From NCBI GenBank assembly GCA_025363575.1, contig JANYDM010000193.1:1-35255 (forward strand): a stretch of DNA of 35,255 nt. The letters are read 5' to 3'. A program made the position numbers and the translations under genes. Below the pieces are notes generated by a model. The model did no database searches and was not told where the DNA came from. It saw nothing but the letters and a program-made list of their open reading frames with translations. This DNA is from Betaproteobacteria bacterium (GTDB lineage: Bacteria > Pseudomonadota > Gammaproteobacteria > Burkholderiales > SG8-41). Shown here piece by piece: positions 22,298 through 30,767 of this stretch. The stretch's first letter is position 1; each line of letters opens with the position of its first letter.

Positions 22298-24115
22298 TTA
22301 TTCGCTGCGGTACTCAGGCAGCCAGCGCGCGAGGTCTTTGCGCACCGGGTCGTCGCCGCGAGGCGCGGGCTGGCGCAACCAGTCGAGCAACTGCGCGAGC
22401 CAGGTTGCATTTTCCGAGCGCGCCTTGGCGATACGCAATTTGGGGTGCGGCGTCGGCAGGCTGTCTTCGTCGGCCGCGAGCAGTTCCTCGTATAGTTTTT
22501 CGCCCGGCCGCAACCCCGTGTAGACCACCTTGATGTCCTCGGGGCTGAAGCCCGACAGCCTGATGAGGTCACGCGCAAGGTCCGCAATCAACACCGGCTC
22601 GCCCATTTCGAGCACGAAAATCTCTCCGCCATTGCTCATCAGGCCGGCCTGCAGCACCAGTTGCGCCGCTTCCGGAATGGACATGAAATAGCGCCTGATA
22701 TCGGGATGCGTGACCGTTACGGGGCCGCCCGCCGCGATTTGCTCCTTGAACTTGGGGATTACGCTGCCCGTGCTGCCGAGCACATTGCCAAAACGCACCA
22801 TCACGAAGCGCGTGCGTTCCGGCTGCTGAAGCGCCTGGCACACCATTTCGGCGAGCCGCTTGCTCGCGCCCATGACGCTTGTGGGATTGATCGCTTTGTC
22901 AGTCGAAATTAAAACAAATTTTTCGACGCCATTGCGCAGCGCGGCCTCGGCAACGACGTGGGTGCCCGCGACATTGTTGAGCACCGCCTGCCAGGCGTTC
23001 TCGCTTTCCATCAGCGGCACGTGCTTGTAGGCGGCGGCGTGAAATACGACCGAGGGCCGGTGCGCCGACATTACCTCGTCGACACGCGACTGCTGCTTGA
23101 CGTCGCCGATCGCGCAGATGAGCGGAATAGCCGCGTGGTTGCGGTGGAACTCCTGCTCGACGTTGTAAAGCGCCAATTCGCTCAGCTCGAACAGTACGAT
23201 GGCGCGCGGATGGAAACGCGCCAGCTGGCGGCATAGCTCGCTGCCGATTGAACCGCCCGCGCCCGTCACCATGATGACGCGATCGTGTATCCAGTCCTTC
23301 AACCCCGCGGTGTCCAGCACGACGGGGTCGCGGCCGAGCAGATCGTCGAGCTCAACGTGGCGGATCTGCGAGACGGTGACGCGGCCGCTCACGAGATCGT
23401 CGTACGCCGGCACGGTCATCACTTCGAGCCCGGCGTCGGATGCGATGGACACCGCGCGGCGCCGCGCGCCGTGCGAGGCCGCGGGCATCGCGATGATGGC
23501 GTGGCGCACGCCGAGGCGCCCGGCGAACGCAGGCAGTTCGGCGATCTTGCCGAGCACGCGCACGCCCTGCAGTTGCCGCCCCGCCATCGTTGCGTCGTCG
23601 TCGAATACACCCGCGGCACGCCATTGCGGGCTGCGCACGAGCTCTTTCAACAGGGTCACGGCAGACTCCTCCGCGCCGATGATGACAACCGGCTCGCGGG
23701 CGTCGCCGCCGAAGGAGCCGATGCCATGCTCTTTCCACACGCGATACGCGAAGCGGCTGCCGCCCATGATCATGACCAGCAACACCGGGTCGAACAAAAG
23801 AACCGAGCGCGGCACGGAAATTTGCAGCATCAGGAAGAACGCCGGCAGCGCCAGAGCAGCGACCAGCACTGCGAGCACAATGCGCTTCAAATCCGGCAGG
23901 CTTGCGTAGCGCCAGACGCCGCGGTAAAGGCCGAATAGCCAGAATATCGCCGCCTTCAGCAGCACCACCCACAAGAGCGACTCGATCATCAGCCGGTTGT
24001 AGGTGGGCGGCACGTCGAGGTTGAAGCGCAGCCAGAATGCAATGACCCAGGCGGCGATGGCCGCCGCCACGTCGTGTGCGAAGGCGAGCAACGTGCGCGG
24101 ATTGATATTAGGCAT
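22298..24115 (-). CDS. UDP-GlcNAc 4,6-dehydratase, membrane-bound (WbpM/CapD/PglF-like)
   Basis: Makes a UDP-4-keto-6-deoxy-HexNAc, the precursor of D-QuiNAc, D-FucNAc and related O-antigen sugars. The 605-residue length and layout fit WbpM: four N-terminal membrane helices (from FAHDVAAAIAAWVIAFWLRF), a degenerate first nucleotide-binding domain (VVIIGAEESAVTLLKEL) and a C-terminal short-chain dehydrogenase domain with VMVTGAGGSIGSEL-type NAD binding, read here as IMVTGAGGSIGSEL. The active site reads TSVMGASKRLAE, with Met in place of the usual Tyr and the lysine kept, as is known for this subfamily. The ATG at 24115 overlaps the upstream stop by 8 bp. It follows the WbpL-like transferase, the same order as in Pseudomonas O-antigen loci. 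Confidence 0.93.
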   Translation of the reverse strand: MPNINPRTLLAFAHDVAAAIAAWVIAFWLRFNLDVPPTYNRLMIESLLWVVLLKAAIFWLFGLYRGVWRYASLPDLKRIVLAVLVAALALPAFFLMLQISVPRSVLLFDPVLLVMIMGGSRFAYRVWKEHGIGSFGGDAREPVVIIGAEESAVTLLKELVRSPQWRAAGVFDDDATMAGRQLQGVRVLGKIAELPAFAGRLGVRHAIIAMPAASHGARRRAVSIASDAGLEVMTVPAYDDLVSGRVTVSQIRHVELDDLLGRDPVVLDTAGLKDWIHDRVIMVTGAGGSIGSELCRQLARFHPRAIVLFELSELALYNVEQEFHRNHAAIPLICAIGDVKQQSRVDEVMSAHRPSVVFHAAAYKHVPLMESENAWQAVLNNVAGTHVVAEAALRNGVEKFVLISTDKAINPTSVMGASKRLAEMVCQALQQPERTRFVMVRFGNVLGSTGSVIPKFKEQIAAGGPVTVTHPDIRRYFMSIPEAAQLVLQAGLMSNGGEIFVLEMGEPVLIADLARDLIRLSGFSPEDIKVVYTGLRPGEKLYEELLAADEDSLPTPHPKLRIAKARSENATWLAQLLDWLRQPAPRGDDPVRKDLARWLPEYRSE

Positions 24116-25106
24116 GTCCGGCCAAGGGCTGGGAAAACCTGCGCTCAAGCGCGACGACGATGCTGGCATAAAGAATAACCACGCTACCCAGCAGCGCGGC
24201 CTGAACGGCGAATTGCTGGCGCATGGCTGTCAGCGCAATCAGACTGCACAGCAACATCAACGCATAGTCCATGCACGTGGTTTTGCGATGCCCCCAGCCG
24301 TGCTGCACCAATCGCTGATAATAATGCTCGCGATGCGCCTGCCACACCTTGGCGCCGCGTGAAAGGCGCTTGGCCAGGGTCACCGTAGCGTCGACGATAA
24401 ATGGAGAAAAAACCACGCACCCGAACCACCACGGCCAGTCGCCGCGCAGTGCGCCGGCAATATGGAATACCGCAGCCAGAAAACCCAGCGGGATGGCGCC
24501 GACGTCACCCATAAAGATCCGCGCCGGTGGAAAATTAAAGAACAAAAAGCCGAGCGCGGCGGTTGCCACTGACAAATTGACAGCGGCAAACGCAAAGTCT
24601 CCGCCGGTCATCGCCGCCACGCCGTAGCTGCCAAAGCCGATGACGGTCATGCCGCCGGCCAGACCATCGGCGCCATCCATGAAATTGTAGAGATTGATCA
24701 TCCATGCGATGGCAAACGCCGCGATAGCGATTAGCCACCAGGCGTTATTACCGTGCACCAGCGCTGCAGCGGCGACCAGCGCGCTGCCGAGGTGAATGGA
24801 GAGGCGCCCTGCGACGCCGACGCTGCGCAGGTCATCGCAGAATGAAACGCCTATCAGCAGCGCCAGCGCAAGCCATAACCAGGGATCGATTTCGGGTCGG
24901 GAATAAAACCACGCGGCGCCGATGCCCCCAATAATGCCGAGGCCGCCCGTGCGCGGAACGGGCGTGGCGTGCAGAGAACGCTCGTTCGGGTGGTCAAGCG
25001 CGAATGCTGCCACGCGGCTGTGCATCAATAGAGCGACCAGTCCTGCGCTCACTATGAATGCAAGCAGCGGCGGCACAATAACGGCATAGACGATGGCTGG
25101 GATCAA
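24108..25106 (-). CDS. Polyprenyl-phosphate sugar-1-phosphate transferase (WecA/WbpL-like)
   Basis: Initiates O-unit assembly by attaching HexNAc-1-phosphate to undecaprenyl phosphate. It is a polytopic membrane protein of the MraY/WecA family, with motifs DHPNERSLHATPVPRTGGLG, INLYNFMDGADGLAGGM, ARIFMGDVGAIPLGF and the late cytoplasmic HREHYYQRLVQHGW. The NFMDG/D and FMGDVG aspartates are the Mg and catalytic residues. I favour TTG at 25106, because it overlaps the upstream stop as TTGA and begins directly with the first helix (332 residues). ATG at 25142 gives 344 residues and cannot be excluded; neither has a clear ribosome binding site. The adjacent reductase and WbpM-like dehydratase suggest that the substrate is UDP-QuiNAc or UDP-FucNAc rather than UDP-GlcNAc, as for WbpL. 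Confidence 0.92.
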   Translation of the reverse strand: MIPAIVYAVIVPPLLAFIVSAGLVALLMHSRVAAFALDHPNERSLHATPVPRTGGLGIIGGIGAAWFYSRPEIDPWLWLALALLIGVSFCDDLRSVGVAGRLSIHLGSALVAAAALVHGNNAWWLIAIAAFAIAWMINLYNFMDGADGLAGGMTVIGFGSYGVAAMTGGDFAFAAVNLSVATAALGFLFFNFPPARIFMGDVGAIPLGFLAAVFHIAGALRGDWPWWFGCVVFSPFIVDATVTLAKRLSRGAKVWQAHREHYYQRLVQHGWGHRKTTCMDYALMLLCSLIALTAMRQQFAVQAALLGSVVILYASIVVALERRFSQPLAGHA

Positions 25107-26077
25107 AGGGTTTTTATGAGCATCCGGCGCGAATAATACCATTCGGCAGTTGCGCGCAGCCCTTGCGGCATGGCGCAGTGCGGTCGCCATCCAAGCTCGC
25201 TTCGTATCCTGCCGCCGTCGATTTCGAGCGATCCGGTCAGGCGAGTTATTGCGTCGGCCTTGCCGGCGAGCGCGCCCGCAAGTTTCAGCATCGATGTCGG
25301 CAACGGCAGCAGCCGCGCCGGTTTGCCCAGCGCAACGCCAATGCCGCGTACCAAATCCGGCGTCGACACCGCTTCATCAGCCAATAGGTAAGTCCGGCCG
25401 GCCGCGGCCGGATGGCGCACGCACAGCGTGATTGCGTCGACCAGATTGCCGAGATAAATGAGGCTGCGTTTGTTATGGATTGCGGCAAGCGGCAGCGGGA
25501 CCCCGCGCGCTACCGCGCGCATCAGGCGCAGGAAATTTCCTTTGACGCCGGGTCCGTAGACGAGAGGCGGACGCAGGATGACGGTTTCCAGCGAAGACGC
25601 AGCGGCGACTGCATTGAGCGCCTGCTCGGCCTCCCACTTCGTGCGACCGTAATCGTCCTCGGGACGCGGCGCATCCTGCTCGCTATAAGGCGCGCTGGTG
25701 GTGGCTTCACCGCTGACCTTGATCGAACTCAAAAATACGAATCGCCGTGTACCGCCGGCGACCGCGGCCAGCGCCAGGTCACGCGTCAGGTCGACGTTGA
25801 CGCGCCGGTATTCGGCGAGCGGGTCGCGCACGGTTTCGCGCATCACGTGCGTGCGAGCGGCCAGGTGAACAATGCAATCAACGCCCTGTGTCAGAGGGCG
25901 CCAGTCGGTGATGCCTTGTGCACCGGTGCGAATGACCGTGTCGCTGCCGCTCATGTCCGGTGGCGTCGCATGCGGATCGCGTATGACCATGCGCAGGGAA
26001 GCGCCGCCGGCACGCAACGCCGTGCACAGCCACTGACCGATAAAGCCGGTTGCGCCGGTCACCAGAACGGTTTGCAC
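25103..26077 (-). CDS. NAD-dependent sugar-nucleotide epimerase/4-reductase (WbpK/WbpV/WbjF-like)
   Basis: A 324-residue extended short-chain dehydrogenase. GATGFIG (8-14) binds NAD(P), SSIKVSGE holds the active serine, and YGRTKWEAE gives the Tyr143-x-x-x-Lys147 pair. LRPPLVYGPGVKGNFLRLM is the usual sugar-nucleotide motif. Proteins of this type beside WbpL reduce UDP-4-keto-6-deoxy-GlcNAc, the product of WbpM, to UDP-D-QuiNAc or UDP-D-FucNAc. The three genes reductase, WbpL-like and WbpM-like are consecutive here, which supports that role over plain UDP-galactose 4-epimerase. The start is GTG at 26077, 15 bp after wbjD. The product stereochemistry cannot be read from sequence. Confidence 0.87.
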   Translation of the reverse strand: MQTVLVTGATGFIGQWLCTALRAGGASLRMVIRDPHATPPDMSGSDTVIRTGAQGITDWRPLTQGVDCIVHLAARTHVMRETVRDPLAEYRRVNVDLTRDLALAAVAGGTRRFVFLSSIKVSGEATTSAPYSEQDAPRPEDDYGRTKWEAEQALNAVAAASSLETVILRPPLVYGPGVKGNFLRLMRAVARGVPLPLAAIHNKRSLIYLGNLVDAITLCVRHPAAAGRTYLLADEAVSTPDLVRGIGVALGKPARLLPLPTSMLKLAGALAGKADAITRLTGSLEIDGGRIRSELGWRPHCAMPQGLRATAEWYYSRRMLIKTL

Positions 26078-26092
26078 TCGCAGCCTGCCGCG

Positions 26093-27226
26093 TCAGGAAA
26101 ACTTGCGCCAGACCGTGCGGTTGATGTGGTCCGTGTAGCTCAGGATGATGCGCAGCACTTTGTGCGAAACGTTGGGCACCGCGTAATCGGGCGGAATGCG
26201 CATCAGGCGCGCGTCGCCGCGCGGCTGGGCGAGCATCACTTCCAGCGCGGCTAGCACGGGCGCGCGCCGGACGCCGGTCATGATGACCACGCCCTCTTCC
26301 ATGCCCTCGTGGCGTTCGTGCGCATCGCGAATATTAAGCGCGGGGAAATTCAGGATGGCTGCTTCCTCGGTGATCGTCCCGCTGTCCGACAGCACCGCGC
26401 GCGCCCCAAGCTGCAACGCCAGATAGTCCGTGAACGCAAACGGCTTGTGCAATTCGATGAGCGCATGCGGCTTGACGTCCAGCGCATCCATGCGCTTGCG
26501 CGTGCGCGGATGGGCGGAGAAGATGATGCGCTTGCCGTAGGTTTCGCCGACTGCGTTCAAGGTCGCGACGAGCTCGCGCAGGCGCGCCTCGTCATCGACG
26601 TTTTCCTCGCGATGCGCGCTGACCACGAAGTAGTCGAGCGGCTGCAGGCCGAGCCGCGCGCAGACGTCGGCTTGCTTGACCTGCGGCAGAATATGGTGGA
26701 TGACTTCGTACATCGGGCTGCCGGTCTTGATGCAGCGGTCGGGCGGCAGTCCTTCGCGCAGCAGCAGCTCGCGCGCGCGGTCGCTGTACGGCAGATTGAC
26801 GTCGCTCAGATGGTCGATCACGCGGCGGTTGATTTCTTCCGGCACGCGCTCGTCAAAGCAGCGGTTACCCGCTTCCATGTGAAACACCGGAATCTTGCGC
26901 CGCTTCGCAGCCAGCGCTGCGAAGCAGCTATTAGTGTCGCCAAGCACGAGAAACGCATCCGGCTTTTCCTGTTCGAGCACCGGATCTATTTTCAGCAGCG
27001 TGTTGGCGATGGTTTCGACCGCCGTCGCGCCCGCCGCCCCGAGGAAGTGGTCGGGCTTGCGCAGGCCCAGATCCTTGAAAAAAATCTCGTTGAGCTCGTA
27101 ATCATAATTCTGCCCGGTATGCACGAGCACATGGCGCGTGTGCTGCTCGAGGCAGGGGATCACGCGCGCGAGCCGGATGATTTCAGGCCGCGTGCCGACC
27201 GCAGTGAGCACTTTAATTGGCGTCAT
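26093..27226 (-). CDS. wbjD: UDP-N-acetyl sugar 2-epimerase for L-FucNAc synthesis (WbjD/FnlC/CapG-like)
   Basis: A 377-residue non-hydrolysing UDP-GlcNAc 2-epimerase homologue, the last enzyme of UDP-L-FucNAc synthesis. VLTAVGTRPEIIRLARVI opens the protein, and HTGQNYDYELNEIFFKDLGL follows. FHMEAGNRCFDERVPEEINR and LSDSGTITEEAAILNFPALN are the substrate and UDP-site segments. The MEAGNRCFD form, rather than the AGLRT of WecB proper, and the length are characteristic of the WbjD/CapG branch. It follows wbjC by 3 bp, and the whole wbjB-wbjC-wbjD set is in order, so the pathway assignment is well supported. Confidence 0.94.
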   Translation of the reverse strand: MTPIKVLTAVGTRPEIIRLARVIPCLEQHTRHVLVHTGQNYDYELNEIFFKDLGLRKPDHFLGAAGATAVETIANTLLKIDPVLEQEKPDAFLVLGDTNSCFAALAAKRRKIPVFHMEAGNRCFDERVPEEINRRVIDHLSDVNLPYSDRARELLLREGLPPDRCIKTGSPMYEVIHHILPQVKQADVCARLGLQPLDYFVVSAHREENVDDEARLRELVATLNAVGETYGKRIIFSAHPRTRKRMDALDVKPHALIELHKPFAFTDYLALQLGARAVLSDSGTITEEAAILNFPALNIRDAHERHEGMEEGVVIMTGVRRAPVLAALEVMLAQPRGDARLMRIPPDYAVPNVSHKVLRIILSYTDHINRTVWRKFS

Positions 27227-27229
27227 GGC

Positions 27230-28330
27230 TCAAACCGTTTCCGCATAGGTATCGGGGTTCGCGGCATCATAGATATCCTGCGTCCAGAACAAGGTCGTCA
27301 GATCGGTGCTGCCGGTGTTGGTGATATTGTGGGTGTGCAGGGTCGGCATGTCCACATATTGAGGGCGCGTGCCCGACACGCGGAATTCCACGGTGTCGCC
27401 GCTAACCAGGCGGCGGACGCGAATCAGCGCGTCACCTTGTATGACCACGAAACGCTCGAGCTTGCGGCGGTGATAGTGATTGCCGCGCGTGATGCCGGGC
27501 CGCGTAGTGGACATGAAGCACTGCCCGCCGTGCAGCGTTTTGACCGCTTCGAACAGGTTGCCGCGCGCGTCCTCTTTCGTCTTCAGGTCGAACGGGTAGC
27601 GCTGCGGAAACAGGCAGGCGCGGTAGCAGTTGAAAAGATCCAGTTCCAGTTCGGACGCGAACTCCGGAATGACCTGGGTCGCGTATTGCGCCGCCATGCG
27701 CTGCAGGCCCGCGAGCACCGACGACACCCGTATCAGTGTTCCGGGCAGCCGGTTCTCGCCGCCGCTGTTGCCCTCGACACGCGCGAGAATCTCCGCCGCA
27801 ACGCGCTGCGCGTGGATCAGCTCGAGTTCGCCATCCTCGATGATGCGCGGGACTTCATCGTGAGCGAGCTGATGACAGAACGTCGCCACCGCCGAGTTGT
27901 AATGAGGGCGGCCGCCTTCACCGAAAATATGCGGGATCACGAGATTGGTGAAGAGCGCGTTGGATTGGGCTGCCCATGCAGCGAGGGTCTCGGCCGCGAT
28001 GCGTTTCGATTCTCCGTATGCGGAGGCGCGCGCGCTGTGCGTTGAATTGGCGAATACGATATGCGGATGCGCACCGGCCGCCGAGCACGCAGTAGCAAGC
28101 CGTGCGGCGAGGTCAATGTTGGTTTGGCGCACGGTCTTTTCATCGCCGCGGTTGGCGCCCGCCAGATGCACAATCGCCTCGACGCTGCCGGCGAATTCAC
28201 GCAGCTTCTGCGCGTCATCCATGACGTCGCGGCCGGCCGCAGTTACTTCGATGGCCGGGAATGCGCGCAGGAACGCGCGCAGGTGCCACCCCAGAAAACC
28301 ATGCGCGCCGGTAATGCCGATGCGAGTCAA
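27230..28330 (-). CDS. wbjC: Bifunctional UDP-sugar epimerase/reductase with cupin domain (WbjC/FnlB/CapF-like)
   Basis: The second enzyme of UDP-L-FucNAc synthesis (366 residues). The N-terminal half is a short-chain dehydrogenase with GITGAHGFLGWHL and the YGESKRIAAETL active site (Tyr-x-x-x-Lys), which reduces the 4-keto group. The C-terminal third is a cupin that epimerises the sugar, with FMSTTRPGITRGNHYHRRKL giving the metal-binding HYH cluster and YVDMPTLHTHNITN a second histidine group. This fused two-domain layout is specific to CapF/WbjC. The start is TTG at 28330. It lies between wbjB and wbjD with short spacers. Confidence 0.95.
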   Translation of the reverse strand: MTRIGITGAHGFLGWHLRAFLRAFPAIEVTAAGRDVMDDAQKLREFAGSVEAIVHLAGANRGDEKTVRQTNIDLAARLATACSAAGAHPHIVFANSTHSARASAYGESKRIAAETLAAWAAQSNALFTNLVIPHIFGEGGRPHYNSAVATFCHQLAHDEVPRIIEDGELELIHAQRVAAEILARVEGNSGGENRLPGTLIRVSSVLAGLQRMAAQYATQVIPEFASELELDLFNCYRACLFPQRYPFDLKTKEDARGNLFEAVKTLHGGQCFMSTTRPGITRGNHYHRRKLERFVVIQGDALIRVRRLVSGDTVEFRVSGTRPQYVDMPTLHTHNITNTGSTDLTTLFWTQDIYDAANPDTYAETV

Positions 28331-28354
28331 GGCAAGTGACCGGCCGCGCGCCGG

Positions 28355-29386
28355 CTAATCCTTGTCACGCGCGCGCAATGCTGCGCGTATCTCGGGTAGC
28401 GTGCGCAGCAGCGTCTCCACCTTGCGCACGCTCAGGCGCTCGGTGTTATGCGAAGTATAGTCTTCGACCTCCGCCTCCCGCCGATCGCCTTCAGTGAAGT
28501 ATTTGGCGTAGTTCAGGTCGCGCGTATCCATGCTGATGCGAAAATAGTCGCCGAGGTCTTTGCCCTGGCGCAATTCCTCGCGGGTCGCCAGCGTCTCGTA
28601 AATTTTCTCGCCGTGTCGCATGCCTATCGTCTTGACGGGAGCGCGCGAGCCAAACAAGCGCTTGAGCGCAGTCACCAGATCGGCCACCGTGCAGGCGGGC
28701 GCCTTGCGGATGAAGATTTCTCCCTGCTGCGCGCGTTCGAACGCGAAGATGACCAACTCGATTGCTTGCGGCAGCGGCAGAAGAAACCGCGTCATGCCGG
28801 GTTCCGTGACCGTGATCGGTTCGTTAGCCAGGATCTGCTTGACGAACAGCGGTATCACCGAGCCGCGCGAATACATCACGTTGCCATAGCGTACGCATGA
28901 GATAGCGGTGCGGCTCCCGGTGCCGCCGCGCGCGTTCGCCTGCGCGACTTTTTCCATCAGCGCCTTGCTCATGCCCATCGCATTGATCGGATACACGGCC
29001 TTGTCCGTGCTCAGGCAGACGACTTTGGAGGCGCCGTGGCTGATCGCCGATTCAATCACGTTGTGGCTGCCGATAATGTTCGTGTACACCGCCTGCATCG
29101 GGAAAAAGTCGCAGGACGGAACCTGTTTTAGTGCGGCGGCATGAAACACGAAGTCCGCGCCTTGCATCGCCTGGTCGACGCTTTCTCGGCTGCGCACGTC
29201 GCCGATGAAGAACTTGAGCCGGCGATCTTGATGCTCGATGCGCATCATTTCCTGCTTGAGCTCGTCGCGGCTGAAAATCCGGATTTCACGCACGCCGCGC
29301 TTGAGCAGCGGCGCTACCACGGCCTGGCCGAACGAGCCGGTGCCGCCGGTGATCAGAGCAACTTTATTTTTGAACGGATTGGCCAT
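28355..29386 (-). CDS. wbjB: UDP-GlcNAc 4,6-dehydratase/5-epimerase (WbjB/FnlA/CapE-like)
   Basis: The first enzyme of UDP-L-FucNAc synthesis: it removes water from UDP-GlcNAc and inverts C5 and C3 in the route to the L-sugar. The 343-residue protein begins MANPFKNKVALITGGTGSFG with the NAD loop at about 14-20. Then come FSRDELKQEMMRIEHQDRRL, HAAALKQVPSCDFFPMQAVY and LSTDKAVYPINAMGMSKALM, where Met replaces the usual tyrosine and Lys is kept, as in CapE. I start at ATG 29386; a GTG at 29407 is in frame and would add seven residues. Unlike the WbpM-like enzyme encoded at 22298-24115, it has no membrane domain, so two distinct dehydratases feed two sugar branches. Confidence 0.95.
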   Translation of the reverse strand: MANPFKNKVALITGGTGSFGQAVVAPLLKRGVREIRIFSRDELKQEMMRIEHQDRRLKFFIGDVRSRESVDQAMQGADFVFHAAALKQVPSCDFFPMQAVYTNIIGSHNVIESAISHGASKVVCLSTDKAVYPINAMGMSKALMEKVAQANARGGTGSRTAISCVRYGNVMYSRGSVIPLFVKQILANEPITVTEPGMTRFLLPLPQAIELVIFAFERAQQGEIFIRKAPACTVADLVTALKRLFGSRAPVKTIGMRHGEKIYETLATREELRQGKDLGDYFRISMDTRDLNYAKYFTEGDRREAEVEDYTSHNTERLSVRKVETLLRTLPEIRAALRARDKD

Positions 29387-29431
29387 AGTCAATTGAAAAA
29401 AACCCACGGATTCGCGGATGATGGTAAGTGA

Positions 29432-30664
29432 TCAGTTCGCGCCGCCGGCGGCCATATCACGCAGCCAGGTTTCCAACTGAGAGATAAGCGGGTCGCGCGC
29501 AAAACACGATTCGTAGTATTCACGTCCGGATTGTCCCATGCTTGCGCGTTCGGCATCGGTCATGCGGTGGAGCGCAAGGATATTGTCTGCCAGCGTCTGC
29601 GGCTCTTCGGCCGGGCCGGCCAGCCCCGCTCCCGCTTCAGTCACGATACGCGCGCCCTCGCCGTCCAGCATCGCCACGATGGGCCGCCCGCACGCCAGAT
29701 AGGATTGTATCTTACCCGGGATGGTGAGCGCGAAAATCGGGTCGCGCCTGAGCGTCACCAGCATGACGTCGGCGCGGCGGAAAAAATGCGGCATGGTCTC
29801 GAGCGGAAAAGCGCCGAGCAGGTGAAAGCTGCTCTCGAGTCCGCGCTCGCGGATGCGGGTGTCGACCCAATCGAGCATGCGGCCGTTGCCGAGCACAATC
29901 CAGTGTATCGACTGCTCGGATCTCAGTTTTTCCGCGGCCGCAAGGATACCGGCGAAATCCTGCGCGGCGCCGATGTTGCCGGCGAACATGACGCGAAAGC
30001 CCGGCGGCAGCATCGGCAGCTTGAGGCCGGAGCCTGCGTCCGGCACATCGGTGTAAACAGTCTCAGCCCAGCTCGGCAGATAGCGGATGCGGTCCGCTGG
30101 AACCCCCATGCCCGCTATGCGCGGTATGAAGCCGCGCGATTGCACGAGTATCAAGTCGCAATAGCGATAGATGGCTTGCACCAGGCGCCTGATCAGCGCC
30201 AGCAGCGGCTTCGAGCGCACGGCGCCCGCGGCGGCCAGGCTTTCCGGCCACAGGTCGAGCACCCAAAGTGCAAGCGGCGCGCGCTTGAGCCACCGCAGCA
30301 CGATGGCAGGCACGGCGACCGTGATCGGTGACGGCTCGAATGCGAATATTACATCGAAGCGGCCGCGGCAGCGCCAGGGTGCGAGCAGGCTCGCGCTCAG
30401 CGCGAACGATAAATAATTCAGCGCAAGCATTAGAGCACCGCCCTTGCCGCGCGGCAGCAGCGGGCAGCGGATAACGTCGATGCCGTTCCATTGTTCGCGC
30501 CGGCGTTGCCCCGCTTCATAGCCGGCGAAGAATTCGCCGCCGGGATAATTGGGGATGCCCGTGACCACCGTGATGTCGTGGCCGCGCGCTTTCAAAGCGC
30601 AGGCGAGATCGTTGATGCGGAAATTCTCGGGCCAGAAGTACTGAGTGACGATGAGAATTTTCAC
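29432..30664 (-). CDS. GT4 glycosyltransferase, WbuB-like (probable L-FucNAc transferase)
   Basis: A 410-residue GT-B fold enzyme of family GT4. It opens MKILIVTQYFWPENFRINDL, the start typical of WbuB/WbjE proteins that travel with the UDP-L-FucNAc genes. WVLDLWPESLAAAGAV is another hallmark of this group. The donor half has FRVMFAGNIGAAQDFAGILA and FALTIPGKIQSYLACGRPIV. A position just ahead of wbjB-wbjC-wbjD on the same strand supports transfer of L-FucNAc to the growing lipid-linked O-unit; the inference rests on family and neighbours. The start is GTG at 30664, with a weak ribosome binding site. The 103-bp gap upstream holds no gene that I can support and might contain an internal promoter. 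Confidence 0.9.
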   Translation of the reverse strand: MKILIVTQYFWPENFRINDLACALKARGHDITVVTGIPNYPGGEFFAGYEAGQRRREQWNGIDVIRCPLLPRGKGGALMLALNYLSFALSASLLAPWRCRGRFDVIFAFEPSPITVAVPAIVLRWLKRAPLALWVLDLWPESLAAAGAVRSKPLLALIRRLVQAIYRYCDLILVQSRGFIPRIAGMGVPADRIRYLPSWAETVYTDVPDAGSGLKLPMLPPGFRVMFAGNIGAAQDFAGILAAAEKLRSEQSIHWIVLGNGRMLDWVDTRIRERGLESSFHLLGAFPLETMPHFFRRADVMLVTLRRDPIFALTIPGKIQSYLACGRPIVAMLDGEGARIVTEAGAGLAGPAEEPQTLADNILALHRMTDAERASMGQSGREYYESCFARDPLISQLETWLRDMAAGGAN

Positions 30665-30767
30665 GCTTGGGGCAGATGCGGTCGGCGCATGGGTCTCTGC
30701 GTTAGTGCGAGACAGGATGGAATGGCCATTTTACCAAGCCCGGCTTTATCGCCGTCGAATTCTGCCG

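Noticed and set aside
26309..28045. A 578-codon plus-strand frame opposite wbjD and wbjC
   Set aside because: It is antisense to two clearly identified enzymes and has no recognisable domain.
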